NCBI GenBank assembly: GCA_003599205.1
Contig: QZJA01000007.1
Coordinates: 1-29,625, forward strand
DNA length: 29,625 bases
DNA from: Candidatus Parcubacteria bacterium
Lineage (GTDB): Bacteria; Patescibacteriota; Patescibacteriia; UBA1558; GWA2-36-10
Direction: 5' to 3'
Shown here: one piece after another, positions 22,291-29,430 of the stretch
Layout of the letters: every line of letters starts with the position of its first letter
How positions within the stretch are numbered: position 1 is the first letter of the stretch
The notes under the pieces: generated by a model
What the model was told of the DNA's origin: nothing
The model's database searches: none
Seen by the model: only the letters and a program-made list of their open reading frames with translations
Position numbers and translations under genes: made by a program

Positions 22291-23461
22291 TAAAGAAGAA
22301 AAAATTGAAGAATTATTGACTCGTGGTGTTAGTGAAATCATAGATGTTGATAACCTAAAGAAGAAATTAAAACTGGGAAAGAAGCTCAGGATTAAATTGG
22401 GTATTGATCCCACAAGTCCAAATATTCATTTGGGCAGACTGGTACCTCTTTTGAAGTTACGTGATTTCCAAGATTTGGGGCACAAAATAGTTTTTATTGT
22501 AGGTGATTTTACAGGTACAATAGGAGACACTAGTGATAAAGAGTCGGAGAGGCCAGTTTTGACAGACAAAAAAATAAAGGAAAATTTAAAAAATTATGTA
22601 GACCAAGTGGCCAAAGTTTTGGATATTTATAAAGTGGAGATTAGGTATAATTCGGAATGGCTTGGCAAATTGACTTATAAAGAAATAGGTGAGCAGGCAA
22701 ATTGGTTTTCTCTAGCAGAGTTTACGGCTAGGAAAAACATAAAAGATCGTCTTGATAAAGGTAATAGGATTTCTCTTAAAGAGTTATTATATCCACTAAT
22801 GCAGGGTTATGACTCGGTAATGGTAAGGTCTGATGTTGAACTTGGAGGCAATGACCAGAGATTTAATTTATTGGCTGGCCGTAATATGCAAGAGCATTAT
22901 GGACAGGAACCGCAGGATATATTGATGACCAATATAATTGAAGGATTAGATGGTAGGAAGATGAGTTCTAGCTGGGGCAATACTATAAATTTTTTGGATG
23001 AGGCAAATGATATGTTTGGCAAGGTTATGAAGATGAAAGATGATATGATAATAACTTTTTTTGAACATTGTACTAGGGTATCAATGGCAAAAGTTTTTGA
23101 GTATAAGAGTCAATTATCATTAGGTAGTGTTAATCCTAGAGATATAAAGATGGAACTAGCCTCAGAAATTACTAGATTTTTTTGGGGTAGCGACAAGGCA
23201 ATGGAAGCTAAAAAAAGGTTTATATCAATAATACAGAATAAAGAGATTCCAGAAGATATGCCGGAACTGTCGCCAAAATCAATGAACATACTAGATGTCA
23301 TGATTGAGGCTAAATTTGCCGCCAGTAAAGGAGATGCTAGGAGGCTCATCCAGGGAGGTGGTATAAGTATAAATGATAATAAAATATCAGATTTTGATAT
23401 TGTTTTGTCTCCTGGAAATGTATTAAAAAAGGGCAAGAGACATTTTTTGAAAATAGTATAA
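22280..23461 (+). CDS. tyrS: Tyrosyl-tRNA synthetase
   Basis: Class Ic aminoacyl-tRNA synthetase, 393 aa. HIGH motif as HLGR (50-53) in GIDPTSPNIHLGRL; tyrosine-site region QGYDSVMVRSDVELGGNDQRFN; KMSSS at 227-231; C-terminal S4 RNA-binding domain (about 330-393, ASKGDARRLIQGGGISIN). The overall shape resembles the TyrZ type. It overlaps the radical SAM gene by 11 nt and shares its operon. Whether this is the only TyrRS in the genome cannot be told from this window. A terminator follows at 23471-23491. Confidence 0.95.
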   Translation: MKLSKEEKIEELLTRGVSEIIDVDNLKKKLKLGKKLRIKLGIDPTSPNIHLGRLVPLLKLRDFQDLGHKIVFIVGDFTGTIGDTSDKESERPVLTDKKIKENLKNYVDQVAKVLDIYKVEIRYNSEWLGKLTYKEIGEQANWFSLAEFTARKNIKDRLDKGNRISLKELLYPLMQGYDSVMVRSDVELGGNDQRFNLLAGRNMQEHYGQEPQDILMTNIIEGLDGRKMSSSWGNTINFLDEANDMFGKVMKMKDDMIITFFEHCTRVSMAKVFEYKSQLSLGSVNPRDIKMELASEITRFFWGSDKAMEAKKRFISIIQNKEIPEDMPELSPKSMNILDVMIEAKFAASKGDARRLIQGGGISINDNKISDFDIVLSPGNVLKKGKRHFLKIV

Positions 23462-23470
23462 ATAAAAAAT

Positions 23471-23495
23471 AACCCCGTCTTTGACGGGGTTTATT
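23471..23495 (+). terminator. Terminator after tyrS
   Basis: AACCCCGTC (23471-23479) pairs with GACGGGGTT (23483-23491) around TTT, followed by a weak T-rich tract. Confidence 0.75.
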
Positions 23496-23496
23496 G

Positions 23497-23525
23497 TTGA
23501 CTAAGACCCTCTAAAATACTATAGT
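23497..23525 (+). promoter_or_regulatory. Promoter of the 7TM-GAF gene
   Basis: TTGACT (23497-23502), 17 nt, TATAGT (23520-23525). Confidence 0.6.
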
Positions 23526-23559
23526 ATAGATAGACGGCTTTTAATTTTAAACGGCTCTA

Positions 23560-24945
23560 ATGATTAGTTTATCTACATTGGTGTTAATAGGTGTTTGGCT
23601 GGTCAATTTTTCTCTGCTAATTTTTATTTTGAGCAACAAACACAAGCTCAGGCAGTGGCCCATCTTTGTGATGGTGCTACTTTTAGTTTTGTGGCAGTCA
23701 ACTGAGCTGGCCAATGTGCTTTGGCTACTGGACAGTCCTTATCTTATCTGGAGTGTTAGAGCTGGACTTCTGCCAGTACTTTATTTGGCCCCAGCCTTTA
23801 TTTGGCTGGTTTATTTGTTGTTTGACAAATGGAGTCATTTTAAATTTTGGCAAAAATTATTTTGGTGGCTACCGGCGATTTTGATGTCACCCTTTGTCTT
23901 TAGTGATTTTAATTTGAAAAATATAACAACCACAGATACCCAAGTGAACTATAGCCCCGGTGGTTTATATTTTTATTTTGCTATATATTTTGTGTCTTTG
24001 ATGTCTTGGGGTTTAGTAGTACTGATAAAAAATAGAAAAAAAGCCGGAGCAATTGTTCAGCGACAGATTGATTATATTTTTATAGCCACTGCTTTGACAA
24101 CTATAGCGGCTGTTAGCTTCAATGTGATTTTACCGATTTTGGGAGAATATAGTTATTATTTTTTGGGAGTAAATAGTGCAGTAATTTTTAGTTTCATTGT
24201 CACTTACGCTTTATTTAAATATCGTTTTATTGATTTTAAAATTTCTATTTATAGAGTCTTGATAGATTTAGCAAGACTTTTTGTTACAGGATTTATTTTT
24301 TATCTTTTTACCTTGACTTTGAATTATTTGGTCAAGATTGATTTGACGGCAAAAAATAATTTTTTGATATTTTTGTTGTTTGTTGGTTTGACGGCACCAT
24401 TGGTATTTAGATTAGTTTCAAAACTTGTGGTTTCATTTTTGCTTGATCCTAGTCGAGATATTGCTCGTTCAGAAGACAAAATAGCCGAGATTTTGCGCTC
24501 CAGTCGGGACATGAATGTTTTGTTTGCCAACTTGGTCAAAGAAATCGGACGGGTGATTGATTTTAGTGAAATATTTATTTATCTAGCCAAAAAAGATAAC
24601 CCCAAAGTTTTTTATCAGGTTTTTCCCGTGGGGGAGCGTTTGCTTAATTGGGATAGTAGCGAACTACTCAAGCACCTGAGCGCTGTCAAAGAGCTGATCA
24701 ATACAGCGGAGATAAATTATTTTAAGACAGATGTTCAGCTATCGCAGGAGCTTCAGGCCAAACAGGTGGATGTGGCACTGCCTATATTTTACAATCAACA
24801 GCTTTTAGGGGTCTTGCTTCTGGACAATGACCGAGAGCTTTTGTCAATTCAGCAGATCAATTTTTTGCATAGAGTGAATCAGTATTTGGATATTGCGGTT
24901 GGCAGTCTCCTACTGTATCAGCAGGCAATGGCCAAAAAAGCCTAG
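23560..24945 (+). CDS. Membrane sensor-like protein: 7TM region plus GAF-like domain, no kinase
   Basis: 461 aa. Residues about 1-290 contain many hydrophobic helices with the layout of the N-terminal 7TM sensor region of histidine kinases (short helices, TYALFKYRFIDFKISIYRV at the inner edge, then two more helices). Residues about 310-455 look like a GAF-type domain (NVLFANLVKEIGRVIDFSEI through LGVLLLDNDRELLSIQQINFL). It stops there, with no HisKA or ATPase region, so it cannot signal as a standard kinase. It may be a receptor working with a partner, or a regulatory remnant. The next two genes encode shorter 7TM proteins. Confidence 0.65.
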   Translation: MISLSTLVLIGVWLVNFSLLIFILSNKHKLRQWPIFVMVLLLVLWQSTELANVLWLLDSPYLIWSVRAGLLPVLYLAPAFIWLVYLLFDKWSHFKFWQKLFWWLPAILMSPFVFSDFNLKNITTTDTQVNYSPGGLYFYFAIYFVSLMSWGLVVLIKNRKKAGAIVQRQIDYIFIATALTTIAAVSFNVILPILGEYSYYFLGVNSAVIFSFIVTYALFKYRFIDFKISIYRVLIDLARLFVTGFIFYLFTLTLNYLVKIDLTAKNNFLIFLLFVGLTAPLVFRLVSKLVVSFLLDPSRDIARSEDKIAEILRSSRDMNVLFANLVKEIGRVIDFSEIFIYLAKKDNPKVFYQVFPVGERLLNWDSSELLKHLSAVKELINTAEINYFKTDVQLSQELQAKQVDVALPIFYNQQLLGVLLLDNDRELLSIQQINFLHRVNQYLDIAVGSLLLYQQAMAKKA

Positions 24946-25003
24946 GCCTTGAATTTTTTTGAGTTTTAGTATAGGTTTTAGTGTTAATAAATAAAAGCTT
25001 TAT

Positions 25004-25696
25004 ATGAGTATACAAAATATTATTTTACTTATTGCCGGCCTCATCAACTTGATAATGAGTATTATTGTTTTTTCTCGCGGAATAAAAAACAAGATTAATT
25101 TGTATTTTGGCTTACTGACCTTTTCTAATTTTTTGTGGGCAGGGAGTTTGGCAGTTTTTAATTTAGCTCGTTCTATTGAGATTTTGCGGTTATTTTCTAG
25201 CTTACCTTATACATTTTCTTGGCTTGTAATTATTTTTTTATTTTATTTTTCATTGGAGTTTCCTTACAAAACGTTCGTATTATCTAGATTGTATAGATGG
25301 TTAATTAATATAATAACAGTAATTATTATTATTTTTACTACATATTTTTACGATTTTTTTGTATTAAATGTAGTAAAGGAACCAGAACATTTGGGATATT
25401 ATAGAATTGATTTTTATTCTATGTATGTCATATTGTTAATTTTTATGGTTTTTGTAACAATCATAAATCTAATAAAAAAATATAAGTTAGCAGAAGGAAT
25501 AGCAAAATCTCAGCTGGGTTTTGTTATTATAGCGGTTATAATAGGAACAGTTTTTGGGTCATATTTTAATCTATTTGTGGCTTATTCCAGAGATTTTAGA
25601 TGGATTCATTTAGGTCCTTTGTTTACTTTATTTATAAATTTTGTTGCTTTTTATTATATATTTTCTTCTAAGAAAAATAAAAAACAACTAGTATAA
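25004..25696 (+). CDS. 7TM membrane protein, paralogue 1
   Basis: 230 aa, almost entirely transmembrane helices with short loops. The N-terminal LLIAGLINLIMSIIVFSRGI then NLYFGLLTFSNFLWA matches the start of kinase-type 7TM sensor regions. It lacks any cytoplasmic output domain. It is a tandem paralogue of the gene at 25701, sharing about 118 of 129 bases over 25014-25142, then diverging. Gene gap is 4 nt, so both are co-transcribed. Very AT-rich. Function unknown. Confidence 0.7.
   Translation: MSIQNIILLIAGLINLIMSIIVFSRGIKNKINLYFGLLTFSNFLWAGSLAVFNLARSIEILRLFSSLPYTFSWLVIIFLFYFSLEFPYKTFVLSRLYRWLINIITVIIIIFTTYFYDFFVLNVVKEPEHLGYYRIDFYSMYVILLIFMVFVTIINLIKKYKLAEGIAKSQLGFVIIAVIIGTVFGSYFNLFVAYSRDFRWIHLGPLFTLFINFVAFYYIFSSKKNKKQLV
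25014..25142 (+). repeat. Duplicated segment, copy 1
   Basis: 129-bp block with about 118 matching positions to 25711-25839 and no gaps, covering the first 43 codons of each paralogue. Confidence 0.85.
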
Positions 25697-25700
25697 AAAT

Positions 25701-26381
25701 ATGATTTGGCAAAATATTACTTTACTTATAGCGGGAGGAATCAACTTGATAATGAGTATTATTGTTTTTTCCCGCGGAATAAAAAACAAGATTAATTTGT
25801 ATTTTGGTTTGCTGACCTTGTCTAATTTTTTGTGGGCAGTGACACTGTTATTGTCTATCATTTTATCTGATAATGCAGTAGCGGAAATATTTTATAGGAC
25901 AGCTTATCTTGCGGCTATTGGTATAGCTGTATCTTTATTTTACTTTACAGTATATTTTCCATATAAAATTAAAAATTTTAAAGTATACAATAATATTTTT
26001 ATTCTATTTTTTGTAATTATTATTACGATATTGATATATTCTAAATTACACATAATTAATTTTCAAAGGGGCATAGACTTATCCTTTTGGTCTATTGATT
26101 ATTATAAACCATTTTATTTAATTTATAGTTTATTTTTTTTCTTATTAGTAATTTTTGGTGTTTATTTTTTGGTTAGCAGAATGCATGATTTAGAGATTCA
26201 TTTGAAAAGTAAGATAAAAATATTGTCGATTACTATTATAATAGGATTGGTGTTCGGTGTTTATTTTGATTTATTACTTTGTTATTTTGGTAATTTTAAA
26301 TATATTGGTTTTGGTCCAATATTTACAGCTTTTATGAATGCTTACGTATTTTATTTGCTCACTTCCAATAAAGAAAGATAG
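25701..26381 (+). CDS. 7TM membrane protein, paralogue 2
   Basis: 226 aa, multi-helix membrane protein with the same N-terminus as paralogue 1 (LLIAGGINLIMSIIVFSRGI, NLYFGLLTLSNFLWA) but a different remaining sequence of similar topology. No catalytic or ligand motif is seen. It starts 4 nt after paralogue 1 and ends 7 nt before the asparaginase-like gene. Function unknown. Confidence 0.7.
   Translation: MIWQNITLLIAGGINLIMSIIVFSRGIKNKINLYFGLLTLSNFLWAVTLLLSIILSDNAVAEIFYRTAYLAAIGIAVSLFYFTVYFPYKIKNFKVYNNIFILFFVIIITILIYSKLHIINFQRGIDLSFWSIDYYKPFYLIYSLFFFLLVIFGVYFLVSRMHDLEIHLKSKIKILSITIIIGLVFGVYFDLLLCYFGNFKYIGFGPIFTAFMNAYVFYLLTSNKER
25711..25839 (+). repeat. Duplicated segment, copy 2
   Basis: Partner of 25014-25142; identity falls off sharply after position 25839. 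Confidence 0.85.
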
Positions 26382-26388
26382 ATTTAGT

Positions 26389-27372
26389 ATGGCCAAGAAA
26401 AAAAAGAAAATTTTATTGCTCTTAGCTGGTGGCACTTGTATTTTGGATAAACAAGGTCAAGTTTTTAGTGTAGAAAAAAAAGATGATATTTATGCTTGGC
26501 AAAAACAAATGCCTGAGCTAAGCATTTTGGCTGATATAGAAACGGAGCTAATTCTTCCTGAAGATGAAAATGTTTGCGCCAAAACCTGGGAAGATATTGC
26601 CAGAGCAATTGATAATAATATTTTGGAATATGATGGCTTTGTAGTGGTAAGCAAAATTGATCAACTGATCAATACAGCTTTGGCTGTCAATTTTTTGTTA
26701 CAGCATTTTGATCGGAGTATAATTTTTACTTCTTCCTATGTCAGTGGCGCTACCTTTTCTGACAAAAAAAACATCATTTCTCAGTTGAGCCAAAAACACG
26801 GGGGGCTAGCCTTGAGAACCAATTTGATAAACGCTATGCAAATTGCTGATCAACCCTTGCCAGGAGCAGCAATTTTGTTTGGCACTAGATTGATAGCTGC
26901 TACCAAAGCCATTTTTGATCTCAAGGGCCAGGTGAATTTGTTTGACAGTATTGACGATGATTTTTGGGGGCGAGTTGATTTTGGTATTAATTTGCGCTCT
27001 GGCTTGTCTTTGCCAGCTCAGAGTACACAAATATATCGGGAAATTAGTGCTAGAGTTTTTACTTTTGAGGACTTGCCGGGCGTGCCCTGGAATTTTGATA
27101 AAAACATGTTGGACAAATATCAGGCTATTTTGATAAGAGTCGGCCCCTATCAAGCTTTGGATAAAGATAAGCAAAAGCAAATAGCTACTTGGCAGTTGCC
27201 AGTTGTTTTGTATAATTATTCGGCTGTTTCAGCAGTCAAAGGAGCAATAGCTGTAAGTGGCTGTACTTACAACGCTGTTTTGCTCAAAATGATGTGGGCT
27301 TTGGCCAACAAAAAGAAAGTATCTGATTTTGCCAAAGTTATGCAACAGAATATAATTGGAGAGTTTATATGA
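26389..27372 (+). CDS. Asparaginase-like protein with altered catalytic motifs
   Basis: 327 aa from ATG 26389. An upstream ATG in the same frame (26338) lies inside the previous gene. The fold follows the type I/II L-asparaginase family: KILLLLAGGTCIL (family TGGTI), DGFVVVSKIDQLINTALAVNFLL where active enzymes have DGFVVxHGTDTM, then IIFTSSY, and a C-terminal small domain ending PVVLYNYSA. In the second motif His-Gly-Thr-Asp-Thr is replaced by Ser-Lys-Ile-Asp-Gln, so the catalytic Thr is lost and the Asp kept; the first Thr is Ala. Ordinary asparaginase activity seems unlikely. It may be a binding protein or act on another substrate. The stop is TGA. Confidence 0.72.
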   Translation: MAKKKKKILLLLAGGTCILDKQGQVFSVEKKDDIYAWQKQMPELSILADIETELILPEDENVCAKTWEDIARAIDNNILEYDGFVVVSKIDQLINTALAVNFLLQHFDRSIIFTSSYVSGATFSDKKNIISQLSQKHGGLALRTNLINAMQIADQPLPGAAILFGTRLIAATKAIFDLKGQVNLFDSIDDDFWGRVDFGINLRSGLSLPAQSTQIYREISARVFTFEDLPGVPWNFDKNMLDKYQAILIRVGPYQALDKDKQKQIATWQLPVVLYNYSAVSAVKGAIAVSGCTYNAVLLKMMWALANKKKVSDFAKVMQQNIIGEFI

Positions 27373-27380
27373 TGATTCTT

Positions 27381-27484
27381 CCTGTTATTTCGACTGAGTA
27401 AACAAGACATTTACATCTGTCATTTCGACTGAGCGTAGTGTCTGCCTGTCATTTCGACTGAGCGTAGCGAATGGAGAAATCTAG
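27381..27484 (+). repeat. Palindromic repeat family 1, left array
   Basis: Three copies of CTGTCATTTCGACTGAG (first as CCTGTTATTTCGACTGAG), the last completed by CGTAGCGAATGGAGAAATCT. It ends 4 nt before the GIY-YIG start at 27489. Confidence 0.8.
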
Positions 27485-27488
27485 CCTT

Positions 27489-27782
27489 ATGAGAGAATAC
27501 AATTACTATGTTTATATAATGGCGAGCCGATCAAAAGTTTTATATATTGGAATTACTAATAATTTAGAAAGAAGAACATTAGAACACAAAAAAGGTTTAA
27601 TAGAAGGTTTTTCTAAAAGATATAGGACACATAATTTAGTTTATTTTGAGCATACAACGGATGTAGATGTTGCTATTGAGAGAGAAAAACAATTAAAAAG
27701 ATGGAGAAGAGAAAAGAAAATTGGTTTAATAGTTAAAGAAAATCCTAATTGGGAAGATTTATCAAGTCAATTTGATTTATAG
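27489..27782 (+). CDS. Single-domain GIY-YIG endonuclease bracketed by repeats
   Basis: 97 aa from ATG 27489 (MREYNYYVYIM). An ATG at 27471 would read through the repeat and is less likely. The GIY-YIG core is complete: YVYIM (7-11), YIGIT (19-23), ERR (27-29) and the metal-site Glu in AIEREKQLK (64/66). This is the short UPF0213/UvrC-N-like type. Its start touches the left repeat array, and its TAG stop is shared with the first bases of a palindrome (27781-27808). Related direct repeats lie on both sides. It may help move or maintain the repeats, but this is inference. Confidence 0.85.
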   Translation: MREYNYYVYIMASRSKVLYIGITNNLERRTLEHKKGLIEGFSKRYRTHNLVYFEHTTDVDVAIEREKQLKRWRREKKIGLIVKENPNWEDLSSQFDL

Positions 27783-27959
27783 ATCTCTCGACTTCGCTCG
27801 AGATGACAAATGTTATTTCTACCTGTCATTTCGACTGAGTAAGTAAGTCATTTACATCTGTCATTTCGACCGACTGAACGTAGTGAGGGAGTGGAGAAAT
27901 CTAAGATCTCTCGACTACCGGCCTCGCCTAGCGAGTCTAGGCGGGCGCTCGAGATGACA
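27781..27959 (+). repeat. Palindromic repeat family 1, right array
   Basis: Starts with AGATCTCTCGACTTCGCTCG/AGATGACA (27781-27808), then a near copy of the left array (27822-27903), then a second palindrome arm pair (27905-27959) interrupted by a family 2 repeat. Confidence 0.8.
27918..27945 (-). repeat. Palindromic repeat family 2, copy 3 (nested)
   Basis: On the minus strand it begins CCCGCCTAGACTCG and ends GCGAGGCCGG, matching the copies near rpmE and rpsB. It sits in the loop of a family 1 palindrome. Confidence 0.75.
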
Positions 27960-27986
27960 TAATTAACAATATAAATTTTTAACGGG

Positions 27987-28559
27987 ATGAAAATTTATTT
28001 TTACATAGTTACGGCCGATGATAAGAGCCGAGAAATACTGAACTACCTCAAGAAGGTGGGCATGGTTGTTACTAGTAATCTTGCCAGTCCGGCTCAGCAG
28101 AAAAATACTTCGCAGTTTCAGTCTTTGGATAAGATTGATATGCTCCTAGTCTATGGTGACAGTCTGGATCAGCAAGCCGGCTATCTGTTGGCGGCAGCTC
28201 TGTCTCAAAACAAAAAAGTGTTGTGTCTTTTGCCCGAAGGTGTCAAAGTGGATAAAAATTTGAGCGACTTGCAGTATGACAAAGTTTTGGCTAAAAATTT
28301 GAAGATTTTATTTTTTGCTGGAAAAAATTGGTCAGAGTCTCTAGCTTCTTATTTTAGTGGTTTGGAACATGGTCAGACCAAGGAATTTTTTAATATAAAA
28401 TATACACTAAGAGTTTCTCACAAATTGGGCGATTATCTGAATTGGAAATACAAGCAGAGCGGCATCAATAAGGCCGATTGGATCAGAGAAAAAATTCAAC
28501 AGCTGATGGAGGGGGACGAGGAATACCAAGATTTTATCAAAAACAGGTTCAATAAATAA
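27987..28559 (+). CDS. Putative nucleotide-binding Rossmann-like domain fused to a ribbon-helix-helix-like tail
   Basis: 190 aa. The N-terminal part (about 1-120) alternates beta strands and helices; IDMLLVYGDSLDQQAGYLLAAAL then KKVLCLLPE resembles the core of nucleoside 2-deoxyribosyltransferase/SLOG-type domains, where an acidic residue and a GyE-type helix bind nucleotides. The usual catalytic Glu is not obvious (GYLLA). The C-terminal part (about 138-185: IKYTLRVSHKLGDYLNWKYK, NKADWIREKIQQLM) looks like a ribbon-helix-helix module. It is followed 2 nt later by the hydrolase gene. Assignments are tentative. Confidence 0.55.
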   Translation: MKIYFYIVTADDKSREILNYLKKVGMVVTSNLASPAQQKNTSQFQSLDKIDMLLVYGDSLDQQAGYLLAAALSQNKKVLCLLPEGVKVDKNLSDLQYDKVLAKNLKILFFAGKNWSESLASYFSGLEHGQTKEFFNIKYTLRVSHKLGDYLNWKYKQSGINKADWIREKIQQLMEGDEEYQDFIKNRFNK

Positions 28560-28561
28560 TT

Positions 28562-29365
28562 ATGGTATTGCAAGAAATTAAAAAGGAATTTTACAATCAG
28601 GCCGGGCTGTCTGAGTGGGCACAGCCTTTTGTTGTAAAGGTTAAACCAAACAATGATACTTTGGCTATTTTGGTGCATGGTTTTTCCAGCTCTCCTTATA
28701 TCATGCATAATTTGGCGGATTATTTGGCTAGTCAGGGTGTAGATGTGGAGGCAGTGCTTTTGGCTGGTCATGGGCGTAATTTCAAAATTTTTGGCCAAGC
28801 CGATGCCCAAGCTTGGCATGATTCAGTGGAAAAAGTTTTACAGGAAAACTTGCCTCACTACAAAAATATTTATTTAATTGGTCATTCTCTAGGCGCTTCG
28901 GTTTGTGTGTCTTTGGCTGCTGATTATCCCCAAGTGAAAGGCTTGATTTCTCTAGGTATTTCTGTGTATTTGCGTGGTGAAAAATGGATACGCTTTGCTC
29001 TGCCTTTTGCCAAGCGCTTCAAAAAAAGATACAAAAAATCTTGGCTCACTCACGATGAGATAGAACAGCTCAAAAAAGAGGGTCGTCGGGTTTATGTGCC
29101 GGTTAAAAGCGTTTCGGACCTTTATCGCATGATAGATACTCGAACCAAAAAGAAAGCTAAGTTGGTCAAAACACCGACTTTAATTATTCATTCCCGCAAA
29201 GATCAAGTGTCTCAGCCCAAGAGTTCGGAGTTTTTGTTCCAGCAGTTGGAGCTAGAGGACAAGGAAATATATATTTTGGACAAAAATAGTCACGGCTTGC
29301 TCCAGCGCACGAGGAATGATTATGTTTTTGCCAAGATGGTTGATTTTATAAAAAAGCATAATTGA
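28562..29365 (+). CDS. Alpha/beta hydrolase (carboxylesterase/monoacylglycerol lipase-like)
   Basis: 267 aa. Oxyanion region LVHGFSSSP (about 38-46), nucleophile elbow GHSLGAS, acid in IIHSRKDQVS and catalytic His in NSHGLL near the C-terminus: a complete Ser-Asp-His triad. It resembles Est30/monoacylglycerol lipase-type carboxylesterases, which hydrolyse short or medium acyl esters. It starts 2 nt after the previous gene (likely coupled) and is followed by a terminator and an acyl-CoA synthetase-type gene. Lipid or acyl scavenging is a reasonable inference. Confidence 0.85.
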   Translation: MVLQEIKKEFYNQAGLSEWAQPFVVKVKPNNDTLAILVHGFSSSPYIMHNLADYLASQGVDVEAVLLAGHGRNFKIFGQADAQAWHDSVEKVLQENLPHYKNIYLIGHSLGASVCVSLAADYPQVKGLISLGISVYLRGEKWIRFALPFAKRFKKRYKKSWLTHDEIEQLKKEGRRVYVPVKSVSDLYRMIDTRTKKKAKLVKTPTLIIHSRKDQVSQPKSSEFLFQQLELEDKEIYILDKNSHGLLQRTRNDYVFAKMVDFIKKHN

Positions 29366-29378
29366 TGGTTGACATGAG

Positions 29379-29412
29379 CAGAGTTATTATGTTGTAACTC
29401 TGTTTTTTTTGT
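29379..29412 (+). terminator. Terminator after the hydrolase gene
   Basis: CAGAGTTA and TAACTCTG form an 8-bp stem, followed by TTTTTTTT. Confidence 0.85.
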
Positions 29413-29430
29413 GCTAAAATTCATATACCT

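Noticed and set aside
27381..27959. CRISPR array
   Set aside because: The repeats are imperfect, palindromic and irregularly spaced with a gene between them, and there are no unique spacers or cas genes.
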